A stretch of 64,000 nt of DNA from Mesobacillus jeotgali (lineage in GTDB: Bacteria; Bacillota; Bacilli; Bacillales; Cytobacillaceae): contig NZ_CP134494.1 of assembly GCF_031759225.1 (NCBI RefSeq), forward strand, positions 2,850,501 through 2,914,500, written 5' to 3'. The notes below the pieces were generated by a model, which searched no databases, was not told the DNA's origin, and saw nothing but the letters and a program-made list of their open reading frames with translations. Position 1 is the first letter of the stretch, and every line of letters begins with the position of its first letter. A program made the translations under genes and the position numbers. Below are positions 26,187 to 34,932 of the stretch, in pieces.

Positions 26187-26482
26187 AAGCGGAAGCGCCT
26201 TGGTCAGCCCCGACAAGTGCTGGAGGGCTGACCGGTGAAGTCGTTCTTTGACTTCATTGGGCGGACCGAAACCGAAAAGTATAGCTGACTGTCCAGAAAC
26301 GCAAAACTGGAGACTCCGACAAAGAAGCGTTTTTTGCTTCTGCCGGCGGAGTTGAAGTTTCGGAGTTTCTAGGAGGCGAAACTGGACCAGCGTCTCGAGC
26401 TGCTCAAAGCTAACGCATCTCGCAAGATACTCGAGGATGCACTGTCAGGGATGAAAACTGGCTAGGCGCTGGAGCTGGATTA
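26187..26482. repeat. Highly structured intergenic repeat element (MITE-like, about 295 bp)
   Basis: This element fills the 500-bp gap between msrA and the RsgA gene. Its ends form imperfect inverted repeats (AGC-GGA-AGCGCCTTG against AGC-TCC-AGCGCCTAG). Inside are hairpins GGTCAGCCC/GGGCTGACC (26202-26233), GAAGTC/GACTTC, AGAAGC/GCTTCT and CTCCG/CGGAG. It has no supported ORF. From memory it resembles an intergenic family common in Bacillaceae genomes, starting AGCGGAAGCGCC; I cannot confirm the copy number here. Confidence 0.65.
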
Positions 26483-26540
26483 AGATACCCATATGGAGTT
26501 ATCCACACAATAATACTTCTATAATTTCCTGGTGTACAAT

Positions 26541-26569
26541 AAAAAACCCCTTCCATAGAAGAGGTTTTT
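26541..26569 (-). terminator. Terminator after the RsgA gene
   Basis: The stem AAAAACC-CC-TTC pairs with GAA-GA-GGTTTTT. T-runs follow on the minus strand, just past the stop at 26573. Confidence 0.75.
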
Positions 26570-26572
26570 ACA

Positions 26573-27646
26573 TTATCTCCGTTTGTGCACGGAATTATGG
26601 CGGGCTTCTTTACTGATGTTTTTCCAGTGCTTTTTTTCTTCGGCTTGTGCCTTTTTATCCAGCTTACAGTCTATATAGGCCAGCTCTTTTTGCAGCTTTT
26701 TATAGCTGGCGAGTCTGCTTTCTTCGAGCAGTCCTTCCTGTATTGCTGACACAACTGCGCAGCCGGGTTCGTTTTTATGGCTGCAATCACGAAATTTGCA
26801 TGCATCAGCATACTCTTCGATATCTGCGAAGCTCTCAGTAATTCCATCTTCACTGGTCCATAGCTGTATTTCCCTCATTCCTGGTGTATCAATTAAGATC
26901 GCCCCTCCAGGCAGCAGGACCAATTCCCGATGGGTGGTAGTATGCTTACCTTTATCATCGCTTTCCCTGATTTCCTGGACAAGCTGCTTTTCAAATCCTG
27001 TGAAGTAGTTGACAAGGCTTGACTTGCCGACTCCTGACGAACCGATCAATGCTATTGTTTTACCTGGTGCCAGATAGGTCTGAAGTTCCTCAATGCCTGT
27101 TCCTTCAAGAACACTTACCGCTATTACAGGTACACCGAGAGCCACTGAGGAAACTTGATCCAGCTTTGCTTGTAAATCCGTCGCTAAATCTGCTTTGCTT
27201 AAAATGATGACAGGGTTCGAACCGCTTTCCCATGCAAGAAGCAGGTATCGCTCAATTCGTCTTAGATTCAAATCATCATTAAGTGAGTTAACGATGAAGA
27301 CAGTATCAACATTCGCTGCCACTATTTGTTCCTCGGTAACCTGGCCGGCAGCCTTTCTGGAAAACTTGCTTTTTCTTGGCAGGATGCCTTTAATGATCCC
27401 CCGCTTCTCCCCCGGGGAAGCCTGAACGGCAACCCAGTCTCCGACTGCCGGCAAATCTTCACGGCCATTTGCTTCAAATGTCAATTTTCCAGCTAAAGTA
27501 CATAGATATTCTCCTTCATCGAGCCATACCCTGTAACTATGCTTATGCTCTAATGCTACTCTGCCCAGCTTCAGTCCATCTGGATAATTTTCGTTAAAAA
27601 GGCTGTTCAATTCAACACTCATTCCGATATTTTCAAAGTAATTCAA
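26573..27646 (-). CDS. rsgA: Ribosome small-subunit-dependent GTPase A (RsgA/YjeQ family)
   Basis: This is a circularly permuted GTPase that helps late 30S maturation. The order in 357 residues is an OB-like N-terminal domain, G4 (ILSKADL), G1 (GSSGVGKSSLVN), G3 (DTPGMRE) and a C-terminal zinc knuckle (CKFRDCSHKNEPGC). The TTG start has GGAGGA 7 nt upstream. It is not in the usual prpC-prkC-rsgA context, so it may be a second paralogue of the kind seen in several Bacillus species. That is inferred from position, not from a genome-wide search. Confidence 0.9.
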   Translation of the reverse strand: MNYFENIGMSVELNSLFNENYPDGLKLGRVALEHKHSYRVWLDEGEYLCTLAGKLTFEANGREDLPAVGDWVAVQASPGEKRGIIKGILPRKSKFSRKAAGQVTEEQIVAANVDTVFIVNSLNDDLNLRRIERYLLLAWESGSNPVIILSKADLATDLQAKLDQVSSVALGVPVIAVSVLEGTGIEELQTYLAPGKTIALIGSSGVGKSSLVNYFTGFEKQLVQEIRESDDKGKHTTTHRELVLLPGGAILIDTPGMREIQLWTSEDGITESFADIEEYADACKFRDCSHKNEPGCAVVSAIQEGLLEESRLASYKKLQKELAYIDCKLDKKAQAEEKKHWKNISKEARHNSVHKRR

Positions 27647-27661
27647 TTCTTATTCCTCCAT

Positions 27662-27720
27662 CATGCTTTTGTATAATATAAAAAACCACAGGCATACACA
27701 GCCCGTGGTTCAAAAGCATG
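27662..27720 (-). terminator. Nested terminator structure downstream of the 26-aa gene
   Basis: The inner stem AACCAC/GTGGTT (27684-27689/27705-27710) is followed by a T-run on the minus strand. A perfect 10-bp outer inverted repeat CATGCTTTTG/CAAAAGCATG (27662-27671/27711-27720) brackets it. The structure separates the small peptide gene from rsgA. Confidence 0.7.
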
Positions 27721-27732
27721 AAGAATAAGACA

Positions 27733-27813
27733 CTAGTCGTCTACTGATCCGCTCAGGTCAGGGGCCGTGCAAAAAGCAACAGTCATCATCGAAACAATTA
27801 ACATTTTGCTCAT
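27733..27813 (-). CDS. 26-residue hydrophobic/acidic peptide, function unknown
   Basis: This miniature gene has a full set of signals. GGTGGAG lies 5-6 nt before the ATG, a sigma-A-like promoter lies 35-60 bp upstream and a hairpin terminator is downstream. The peptide begins MSKMLIVSMMTVAFCTAP and ends in an acidic, Ser-rich tail (SGSVDD). The hydrophobic first half could be a signal or membrane segment and the tail an exported peptide, but it is shorter than usual Phr-type precursors and I recognise no family. There is no adjacent Rap or exporter gene. Confidence 0.45.
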   Translation of the reverse strand: MSKMLIVSMMTVAFCTAPDLSGSVDD

Positions 27814-27846
27814 TTCACTCCACCTGCCTCTCTTTTAGTTATTTAT

Positions 27847-27875
27847 AGTATATGGTAAAACATTCCTCAAGTAAA
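27847..27875 (-). promoter_or_regulatory. Sigma-A-type promoter for the 26-aa peptide gene
   Basis: TTTACT (27870-27875), a 17-bp spacer and TATACT (27847-27852) on the minus strand lie about 35 bp ahead of the small ORF start. Confidence 0.55.
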
Positions 27876-27969
27876 GCTTAATTTCAACTTCCCGCTGCCT
27901 ATTTGCACCTCTTGCGCCCAATTTGCATACTTTACATTTGAGCATTCAATAATTTTAGGAGTGAGGGGT

Positions 27970-28725
27970 ATGTCACCAAGAAACCAGAATGATTACCTTC
28001 AGAAAGCGGCCATATATGATTTATTGGCCAATTACTATAAATACCTTAACCCAAGCTTGCATGTCATGTATTACCACAAACATCTGCGAAACATGAATAA
28101 GGCTGTCCAGTTAATGCGCTCCCCTTCCGTAACGCAAAGTCAATCCACTTCATCAATGGTTCGTTTCTTGCACGGTTCACCGGGGGTTGAGAATGTTGAT
28201 ATTTATGTAAATGGTAACAGGGTGCTCCGCGACTTCAGCTATAAATCAAACAGCAGCCATATGCAGCTCCAGCCAGGGAAATATCAGATTGATATATATC
28301 CAGCAGGTGATAGTGTATCTACCGTGATCAGCAAGAAAATATCGGTCGAACCAGGAAGGATATACACAGCAGCGATTGCCGGTCCTGCCAATAACCTCCG
28401 GCTGCTGACTTTTGAAGACAGCCCGCAGACTCCAGTAGGAGAAACGAAAGCTAAATTTATCCACCTTTCCCCAGATGCACCAGCTGTAGATATTGCCGGG
28501 AAAAATGGTGATGTCATTTTCCAAAATGTATCCTATAAACAAGCTTCTACTTATCTAGCGTTAACCCCCATGACTGTTACGCTTGAGGCGAAAGTTGCCG
28601 GCACCAAAAACACAGTAGTGACAATTCCCGATGTTAAGTTGGAACCAAACAACGCCTATACAATCGTTGCGGTAGGCACCGCTAAAGGGGAACCACCAAT
28701 TGAAGTATTAATATTACAAGGGTAG
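27970..28725 (+). CDS. DUF4397 domain protein
   Basis: The 251-residue protein has a helical N-terminal part (about 60 residues, Tyr-rich) followed by two related beta-sandwich DUF4397 repeats, each starting with a RFLHGSPGVENVDIYVNG or KFIHLSPDAPAVDIAGKN type motif (near residues 64 and 158). No signal peptide is obvious. AGGAG lies 8 nt before the ATG at 27970, preferred to the GTG at 27961. The role is unknown; family members are often surface or spore-associated. Confidence 0.85.
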   Translation: MSPRNQNDYLQKAAIYDLLANYYKYLNPSLHVMYYHKHLRNMNKAVQLMRSPSVTQSQSTSSMVRFLHGSPGVENVDIYVNGNRVLRDFSYKSNSSHMQLQPGKYQIDIYPAGDSVSTVISKKISVEPGRIYTAAIAGPANNLRLLTFEDSPQTPVGETKAKFIHLSPDAPAVDIAGKNGDVIFQNVSYKQASTYLALTPMTVTLEAKVAGTKNTVVTIPDVKLEPNNAYTIVAVGTAKGEPPIEVLILQG

Positions 28726-28727
28726 CG

Positions 28728-28756
28728 AGGCCGGGCGACCGGCCTGTCTTTTCTTT
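28728..28756 (+). terminator. Terminator after the DUF4397 gene
   Basis: The stem AGGCCGG/CCGGCCT (28728-28734/28739-28745), with a 4-nt loop, is followed by GTCTTTTCTTTT. Confidence 0.85.
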
Positions 28757-28824
28757 TAAAATTGCTGGGAATTATTTTCACTCACTAAATAGCCCCACCT
28801 CTACCTAAGAAGATGAATGTGAGA

Positions 28825-28855
28825 AAATGAAAAGAAGGCACCCTTATGAGTGCCT
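28825..28855 (-). terminator. Terminator after ypmS
   Basis: The stem AGGCAC/GTGCCT (28836-28841/28850-28855) is followed on the minus strand by TCTTTTCATTTT. Confidence 0.75.
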
Positions 28856-28857
28856 CC

Positions 28858-29442
28858 TCAATCTGCTGGAACAAGCAGCGTAAACTTAATGTTATCCTTT
28901 TTCAAATCAAACTCATTCACACGGACTTTTATGTCACTTTTCAACTTAAGTCTCTGCATCGAAACGTATACTCTTTCTTCCTTCGGCTGGATGTTCACGG
29001 CGTCCGGCAAATCATAGCTGTCCCGGACAAATTTTAGTACGGTTGAAACAGGCAGATTCAGCTTTCCAACTGAAATGGATCTCTGCTTTAATATTAGATC
29101 CCCATTTTTCAATGCTTGCGGTTCGAAGGTCAGCCTTAGTTCCAGTTCTTGGCTGAAGAGCGGCAGCGTCCCATATAACTCCACTTCATCTGTCAGCAGA
29201 ACTTGATAATCAATCTGGCTGTTTTTTACTTCTTCTTCCAGGTAGTGATTGATGACACGATTCAAATCCCTTTTATTTGTCGAAACATTAAAAGCGACAT
29301 CATCTCTATCAGATTGATTCGGGACAGGCTCTATTTTTGTTTCCTCAACTGGTGAAGCGATTAGGACCCAGACTGACAGGAACACTGCAGCCATGATACC
29401 CAATAATATAAAAAAGCTTATTTTCCATTTGTTTTTTTTCAT
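28858..29442 (-). CDS. ypmS: YpmS family membrane-anchored protein (DUF2140)
   Basis: The 194-residue protein has an N-terminal transmembrane anchor (ISFFILLGIMAAVFLSVWVL) and an extracellular beta-rich domain (VELYGTLPLFSQELELRLTFEP) matching the YpmS/DUF2140 family. Function is unknown. It follows the ypmR-type lipase by 35 nt in the order ypmQ-ypmR-ypmS seen in B. subtilis, so it is probably co-transcribed and ends at its terminator. Confidence 0.88.
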   Translation of the reverse strand: MKKNKWKISFFILLGIMAAVFLSVWVLIASPVEETKIEPVPNQSDRDDVAFNVSTNKRDLNRVINHYLEEEVKNSQIDYQVLLTDEVELYGTLPLFSQELELRLTFEPQALKNGDLILKQRSISVGKLNLPVSTVLKFVRDSYDLPDAVNIQPKEERVYVSMQRLKLKSDIKVRVNEFDLKKDNIKFTLLVPAD

Positions 29443-29477
29443 TACTCTTTGTAACTCCTCTTCCTTGACTTATTGCA

Positions 29478-30284
29478 TCAGTTAGTTATTGAGTCAATGA
29501 CCTGCTCATCCAGTGTTTCAAAAATCCGGTCAGCAATTAATTGGTATCCCCGGTCGTTTGGATGAAAGTAATCAGTATATAACAGGTTTTCTTCATTGTT
29601 CAGGAAAATATCATGAATGTCGACAAAATGTGCATTCCCGTCCTGTTCTACGATTGATAGGCTTTGGCCGTTCCATTCATCCACTATTTGATTCATTTCC
29701 TCAACATCCGCAAACCAGCTATAAAATGGATTATAAAGTCCCACTAATACAATTGGAGCTTCTTGATTTTGGTTTCGGATTGATAAAAAGATTTCCTGAA
29801 GCTGGTCTGCGAACAACTTTTGTTCTGCTTTGAATTGATTTAGATGCAGACTGGAGAAATTCTGCTTAACCACCTTCATTAAATCATTTCCGCCGATCGT
29901 TAATATGATCAAATCCGCATCTTCTAAAGAGGATTGTACATTTTTATTTTTCAGCCTAGTAAGAAGCTGGTCGGTCCGGTTCCCTCTGACACCAAAATTT
30001 TCGAAATTCGCATTTTTTATTGTCTTTTCTTTTTCGAGCTGCTCAGTAAGGTATGGAATATAACCTCCTGAGTCAGTACTGTCCCCTACACCCTGTGTCA
30101 GTGAATCCCCCGCAGCAACAATATGCAAATCCCTCGGAAAGAATGAGGTTGGCAATGCTTCCTTCAATTCCATTCCTGTTTCCTTGACCTTATTGAAGTT
30201 CCCTTTTTCAAAACTTTCAAACTGGCTGCAGGACGATAAGATCATGGCCAGTGCTAAATAAAGTAAGGTGAATTTCTTCAACAA
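29478..30284 (-). CDS. ypmR: SGNH/GDSL lipase-esterase lipoprotein (YpmR)
   Basis: The 268-residue exported hydrolase has a lipoprotein signal (LLYLALAMILSSC) with Cys near residue 19, then AAGDSLTQGVGD (Ser block), FGVRGNRTDQLL (Gly block), ILTIGGNDLM (Asn block) and DYFHPNDRGYQ (Asp-His block). The substrate is unknown. The start is TTG (30284 or the adjacent TTG) behind AGGTGA. Context between ypmQ and ypmS matches B. subtilis. Confidence 0.9.
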   Translation of the reverse strand: MLKKFTLLYLALAMILSSCSQFESFEKGNFNKVKETGMELKEALPTSFFPRDLHIVAAGDSLTQGVGDSTDSGGYIPYLTEQLEKEKTIKNANFENFGVRGNRTDQLLTRLKNKNVQSSLEDADLIILTIGGNDLMKVVKQNFSSLHLNQFKAEQKLFADQLQEIFLSIRNQNQEAPIVLVGLYNPFYSWFADVEEMNQIVDEWNGQSLSIVEQDGNAHFVDIHDIFLNNEENLLYTDYFHPNDRGYQLIADRIFETLDEQVIDSITN

Positions 30285-30432
30285 TATCCATCACCTACCT
30301 TTAAAAAGTATAATTATTATATCATTTAATGCATTTGATGGGGCTTATTTTCCGATTTGCTTTTATCATTTCGAACCACAAAGCGGAACGTATATTTTAA
30401 TTTTGTTCATCCTGGAAAGGTTTATCCCGGGA

Positions 30433-30461
30433 CAAAAAAACAGGCCACAATTTGCGGCCTA
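30433..30461 (-). terminator. Terminator after ypmQ (overlapping its stop)
   Basis: The stem AGGCC/GGCCT (30442-30446/30456-30460) is followed by seven Ts on the minus strand. The ypmQ stop codon lies in the right arm. Confidence 0.75.
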
Positions 30462-31037
30462 TTGAAGTGTTTTAATATCTTTAATTATTTGTTCAAAAGG
30501 GACTTCCTTCAATCCAGTATAATACTTTCTCATTTCCCCGTTCTGATCGACAAGATAAAAATCGGTACCATGAATGACCTGATCCCCTGTTTCCGGCTTC
30601 TTCACAAAGGCCTTGAAGCTTTCAAGCGCAAATTTCTCTATTTCCTCTTGTGTATAGCCTGTAAGGAAAGACCAGTTCGTAAAGTCAACATTGAACTTCT
30701 TGCCATACTCCTTAAGTACCTCAGGACTATCTACAGCAGGATCTACACTGAAGGAAACAATCTCGACATCCTCAAGCCCTTCTTCCTTCATCATATCCTG
30801 TAGCTTCGCCATATTGGCTGTCATTGGCGGACAGACATCCGCACAGTTCGTAAAAATAAAGCTGGCAACCCATACTTTGCCTTTTAAATCCGCTTTACTA
30901 ACCGATTCACCCTCTTGATTCGTGAAAGTAAAATCCTCAATCGGATAGTTCATCGCATCCTTAAGTCCGCTATTCCCACATGCGGCAGCAAACATCATAA
31001 CTGAAGCAAGCATGAGAATGATATAAACCTTTTTCAA
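30459..31037 (-). CDS. ypmQ: SCO1/SenC family copper-delivery lipoprotein (YpmQ)
   Basis: This thioredoxin-fold protein helps assemble the CuA centre of cytochrome c oxidase on the outer membrane face. The 192 residues include a lipoprotein signal ending AAAC, the copper-binding CADVCPP motif (two Cys) and a conserved distal His (VIHGTDFYLVD). The start is read as TTG at 31037 behind AGGTG. B. subtilis BsSco (YpmQ) has the same length and neighbours. Confidence 0.93.
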   Translation of the reverse strand: MKKVYIILMLASVMMFAAACGNSGLKDAMNYPIEDFTFTNQEGESVSKADLKGKVWVASFIFTNCADVCPPMTANMAKLQDMMKEEGLEDVEIVSFSVDPAVDSPEVLKEYGKKFNVDFTNWSFLTGYTQEEIEKFALESFKAFVKKPETGDQVIHGTDFYLVDQNGEMRKYYTGLKEVPFEQIIKDIKTLQ

Positions 31038-31140
31038 AACAATCACCTGCAATCTCTCGAATAATGTCCAAAGACAATTTTATCAGAGGCATTTGAGAGA
31101 AGAAAGAAAAAGGTATGAAAGATGTGTGAAATTACATCAT

Positions 31141-32115
31141 TTACCCTGTGCCATTGTGAGTTTGTGAATTTTTCATCGTCTTGTAGAAATCTTTTATGAA
31201 CTCTGCATAATTGAAGTTGACTGCTACTTGATGGACAGGATATACTGCTTTATCAATATAACTCCTAAAATCTCCGATGCTCTGTCCAAATGCCTCTCCT
31301 ATGTTTACGACAACCTTAACAGGGATGTCGCGGTAAACTACATGATCTTCATGGACCAACGCCCATAAGGTAAGAACATCGTGGAGAGGAGCACCAGTCA
31401 GTTCAGGATTTCGTTCCTTATAAAACTTGTAGTAATAATCAAACATTGGCTTCACAAGCTTTCCTACTTCACTCCCGATTGAGTGGTAATACTCATCAAG
31501 CTCATTAATCAAGGCAGGAGTGACTATCGCTCCACTTGTCACATTTAGCGGAATGATTTTAACAGGTGTTTTGGCCTGAGTCAACAAGATGTTAGCGGCG
31601 TAAGGGTCACCATAGAAATTCGCTTCAGCCACCGGCGTCACATTCCCCGGTTCATTGAATGCACCACCCATAATGTAAAAACCCTTTACTTTTTTCATGG
31701 TTTCAGGATAGAGAATGAATGCAGCCGCAAGTGATGACAGCCTGCCAACATTCACAATATTGATTTCACCTGGGTTTTTTTCGATGATTTCCTGGATACC
31801 ATGGAAATTTTCAAGAGTGTAATCCACTTCAATATCAGGGATAATTGGACCCAGTCCTTCAATGCCGTGGACGTCAGGCACATATGCAGGCGGATCTCCT
31901 GTCAATGGCAGTTCAGCACCTGCGAAAGCTGGAACATCTTTCCTTCCTGTAAGTTCCTGAATATAAGCAGCATTTCGCATCGCGTCTTGCTTTGAAACAT
32001 TTCCATAATCAGCAACTACTCCAACCAGTTCGATTTCCTTGTTAAAGAACGCATATAATACAGCGATATTGTCATCTATTCCAAAATCACTAAAAAACAG
32101 TATCTTTTTAACCAA
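31141..32115 (-). CDS. Nucleoside hydrolase (IUNH family)
   Basis: This enzyme hydrolyses the N-glycosidic bond of nucleosides to ribose and base. The 324 residues start with VKKILFFSDFGIDDNIAVL, a variant of the usual DTDPGIDDA calcium motif in which the first Asp position is Ser/Phe-shifted. Further blocks are YIMGGAFNEPGNVTPVAEANFYGDP and PLHDVLTLWAL with the C-terminal Asp. The altered first motif makes substrate and activity less certain. A TTG start follows GGGGGTG. Confidence 0.85.
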   Translation of the reverse strand: MVKKILFFSDFGIDDNIAVLYAFFNKEIELVGVVADYGNVSKQDAMRNAAYIQELTGRKDVPAFAGAELPLTGDPPAYVPDVHGIEGLGPIIPDIEVDYTLENFHGIQEIIEKNPGEINIVNVGRLSSLAAAFILYPETMKKVKGFYIMGGAFNEPGNVTPVAEANFYGDPYAANILLTQAKTPVKIIPLNVTSGAIVTPALINELDEYYHSIGSEVGKLVKPMFDYYYKFYKERNPELTGAPLHDVLTLWALVHEDHVVYRDIPVKVVVNIGEAFGQSIGDFRSYIDKAVYPVHQVAVNFNYAEFIKDFYKTMKNSQTHNGTG

Positions 32116-32174
32116 ATCCGGGCACCCCCTTTCTAAAATTATATTGAGGGCATTGAAAATAATGGCAAAATTTT

Positions 32175-32203
32175 AAAAAGCCCTGATTTTTACTCAGGGC
32201 TTT
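32175..32203 (-). terminator. Terminator overlapping the end of the histidine kinase gene
   Basis: The stem AAAGCCCTGA/TCAGGGCTTT (32177-32186/32194-32203) has a T-rich minus-strand tail. The kinase stop codon lies in the loop. Confidence 0.85.
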
Positions 32204-33815
32204 CCATTAATAATGGGACCATTATCTCAAAAATGGTACCTTCTCCTTTTTTGCTCGTAACCTTTATATGGCCTTTCATCCGTTCTACGATCTGGTAACA
32301 TACCATCAATCCCATTCCTGTTCCCCGCTCTTTTAGTGAATAAAAAGCCGTGCCAAGCCTTGAGAGCTCCTCCTCAGTCATGCCAATTCCTGTATCTTTG
32401 ACGATGAAAACACCAAAGTCACCTTGCTTCTCCAGTGTCATACTAAGCTTGCCTCCATCCCCCATTGCTTCGATGCCGTTTTTAAGGATATTGATAAGCA
32501 CTTGTTTTAGTTCACTCTTATTGCCCCTGATTCTAACCTGATCCTTTATTTCGGTATGCATTGAAATATTTTTTGACATCATGGCATAAGAGCTCATCAA
32601 ATCCATGACCTGTTCCGTCAGCACGCTGCCATCGATGGTTTCAAGCTTTCCAACATCAGGTTTGGCCAGACTCAAATAGTCATTAATGATATTTTCCGCT
32701 CTGTTCAGTTCTTCGATCATCAGCTTCAAATACATATGGTCTTCTTCACTCATCTCTTTGGAGAGGAAAATTTGCAGGAAGCCTTTAACAACAGTCATAG
32801 GGTTCCTGATTTCATGCGCAACAGAGGCTGCCAGCTGGCCGATCGCGTTCATTTTCTCCGCACGTTGAAGCTCTTGCTGAAGCTTTGTACGTTCAAAGAT
32901 ATCCTCCATGGTATTAATGGCTTCTTCCAACAGAAGAGATTCCTTATCCTTAATGGATGTTTGGCCCAATTGCTTTGACGCCTCAGAAACCCTTTCGAAT
33001 AGCTGGGAGAGCTGGGAAGCCATCTCATTGAACTTTTCACTCAATAAACTTAACTCAGATTGATCATGGACCGGAAGTTTGACGCTGAAATTACCAGAAC
33101 TGATTTCCTTTATGCCAAAAAACAAATCATCTACTGGTTTCATGACCTTTTTGAGACCCCAATTCAGAATGACATATACGGCAGCTAAAATGGCGGCCAT
33201 CTCCAACAATAACAGCAGAAGAATTTCCATTTGATTTTTCTTTATGATGGATGCCTTTGCATCAATCCCCAGTATGGCTACTACATTACCGCTGTTATCT
33301 GTAATTGGAGCAAAGGAAGAAATCCAAGATCCATATTGATCTGTAAAAATATCGGTACTTGTTATGGTCTTATTTTTCCTTGTTTCTCGATACGCACCTA
33401 AAAATTCTTCACCTGCATCATAAAACATCATGGAATCGAAGGAGTATCCATTATAAACATCTGATGCAGACAATATGTAAACTTTCTGATTTGGATATTC
33501 TTCAGGCAGGATAATGTAAGCACCGAGGAATGAAGCACTTTTATCGCCTACCATAGTGAGAAGCTTTTCGAGCCTCCTATTGGAAGGGGTCGACGGATCA
33601 CGGAGCTCATCTGCCTTTTTAATGTCCTCAGGATCCAGTGTGGATGACCAAATACCCGCCACTCCTTCAACCTTGTCTGCCATTTGGCTTTTCAATTGTT
33701 TTGACTGCAGGTAGAAGCTTGTTCCTATTGTTGACACGACCACAATCGTTGTGATCATAAACGAAAACATTAAGACCTTTTTAAATAATGGCATGTTCTT
33801 AACATTAAGCTTCAT
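32190..33815 (-). CDS. Membrane sensor histidine kinase (sporulation-kinase type, orphan)
   Basis: This two-helix membrane kinase has about 541 residues. In order it has a first TM segment (LMFSFMITTIVVVSTIGTSF), an extracytoplasmic Cache-like sensor of about 170 residues, a second TM (ILLLLLLEMAAILAAVYVIL), a HAMP linker, HisKA with SVAHEIRNPMTVVKGFLQIF (phospho-His) and HATPase with NILKNGIEAM, KDTGIGM and GTGMGLMV. No response regulator lies beside it. The H-box resembles KinA-E of the Spo0 phosphorelay, so Spo0F is a plausible target by inference. The start is uncertain: no good ribosome site is seen at ATG 33815 or upstream. Confidence 0.88.
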   Translation of the reverse strand: MKLNVKNMPLFKKVLMFSFMITTIVVVSTIGTSFYLQSKQLKSQMADKVEGVAGIWSSTLDPEDIKKADELRDPSTPSNRRLEKLLTMVGDKSASFLGAYIILPEEYPNQKVYILSASDVYNGYSFDSMMFYDAGEEFLGAYRETRKNKTITSTDIFTDQYGSWISSFAPITDNSGNVVAILGIDAKASIIKKNQMEILLLLLLEMAAILAAVYVILNWGLKKVMKPVDDLFFGIKEISSGNFSVKLPVHDQSELSLLSEKFNEMASQLSQLFERVSEASKQLGQTSIKDKESLLLEEAINTMEDIFERTKLQQELQRAEKMNAIGQLAASVAHEIRNPMTVVKGFLQIFLSKEMSEEDHMYLKLMIEELNRAENIINDYLSLAKPDVGKLETIDGSVLTEQVMDLMSSYAMMSKNISMHTEIKDQVRIRGNKSELKQVLINILKNGIEAMGDGGKLSMTLEKQGDFGVFIVKDTGIGMTEEELSRLGTAFYSLKERGTGMGLMVCYQIVERMKGHIKVTSKKGEGTIFEIMVPLLMESPE

Positions 33816-33916
33816 ATTTTCATTGTCACATTCCGTTCCATCTAAAGTGAATAATGAAAATATTCGACACAATCTTTGATTTTCCTGTGTTGTAAAAAAA
33901 CTTTGTATGCCAATAG

Positions 33917-33943
33917 AAAAATCCTGAAATATAAATTTCAGGA
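33917..33943 (-). terminator. Terminator after the first DegV-family gene
   Basis: A perfect 9-bp stem TCCTGAAAT/ATTTCAGGA has a 4-nt loop, with Ts on the minus strand. Confidence 0.8.
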
Positions 33944-33959
33944 CTTTGAGGAATGAGCC

Positions 33960-34802
33960 TTATTCAAAATAGTACATAAAACCTATAGCACCTGGACCAG
34001 TATGAGTACTCACGATTGGCGTTGTTTCTTCGATTGTAAAGTCATCATAGCCAGAGACTTCATACACAGCTTCTTTAATTTTTTCTGCAAGGCCTATGCC
34101 TTCTGCGTGAACAAGCCCTACACCTTTGATCGTTCTTCCGTCTACATCTGAGGCAAATTGATTTCTAAGAAACTTTACCACCTGGGAATGACTTCTGGCC
34201 TTGGAAACTGGCGTATACTCTCCACCTTCCAGAGAAGCGATTGGTTTAATATTCAACAATGAACCAATCATGGCTTTTCCTTTGCCAATACGCCCTCCCT
34301 TGACCAAGTTCTCAAGCGTATCAACGACCACAAAAAGACGAGTCTGATTTCTTATTTCATCCAGCCTTGTGACTATTTCTTCAGCTGATTTGCCTTCAGC
34401 GGCCATCCTGGCAGACTCAAGGACTTGAAATGCCAAAGCTTTCGATATAAAGCGGGAATCCACTACATGCACCTTCGCACTGGTCATCTGCGCCGCACTT
34501 TCTGCAGAGCGGACGGTACCGCTCATGCCGCCTGTCATATGTATGGAGATGATTTCATAACCGTCCGCAGCCAGCTCGTCATAAACCTTTAAAAATTCAC
34601 CGGCAGGTGGCTGAGAACTCTTTGGCAACTCAGGAGAAGCTTTCATCTTTTCCATGAATTCCTTTGGACTGATGTCCACTCTATCTAAAAAATTTTCCCC
34701 ATTAATAGAAATGGATAAAGGGACAACGACGATCCCCCATTCTTTAATAAGCTCATCATTCAGATCACAAGTAGAATCAGTTACAATTTTAATTTTACAC
34801 AT
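33960..34802 (-). CDS. DegV family fatty-acid-binding protein
   Basis: The 280-residue cytoplasmic protein binds a single fatty acid, and FakB members of this family present it to the kinase FakA for phospholipid synthesis. Signatures include IVTDSTCDL at the N-terminus, PKSSQPPAGEFLKVYDEL, SIHMTGGMSGTVRSA, VDSRFISKALAFQV, GGRIGKGKAMIGSLLNIKPI and the C-terminal STHTGPGAIGFMYY. A second member lies at 55.1-55.9 kb. It is single-gene with its own terminator. Confidence 0.9.
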   Translation of the reverse strand: MCKIKIVTDSTCDLNDELIKEWGIVVVPLSISINGENFLDRVDISPKEFMEKMKASPELPKSSQPPAGEFLKVYDELAADGYEIISIHMTGGMSGTVRSAESAAQMTSAKVHVVDSRFISKALAFQVLESARMAAEGKSAEEIVTRLDEIRNQTRLFVVVDTLENLVKGGRIGKGKAMIGSLLNIKPIASLEGGEYTPVSKARSHSQVVKFLRNQFASDVDGRTIKGVGLVHAEGIGLAEKIKEAVYEVSGYDDFTIEETTPIVSTHTGPGAIGFMYYFE

Positions 34803-34932
34803 AATTTCACATCCCTATCAAAACACTCCACTATGACTATTATACCTATTCTCAAATGCAATTTAAAATATTTGCATACTTTCTTTTCGGTTTTCCAAGC
34901 AGCGAAATCTGCGAAAAGAGCCTACAAAAAGA

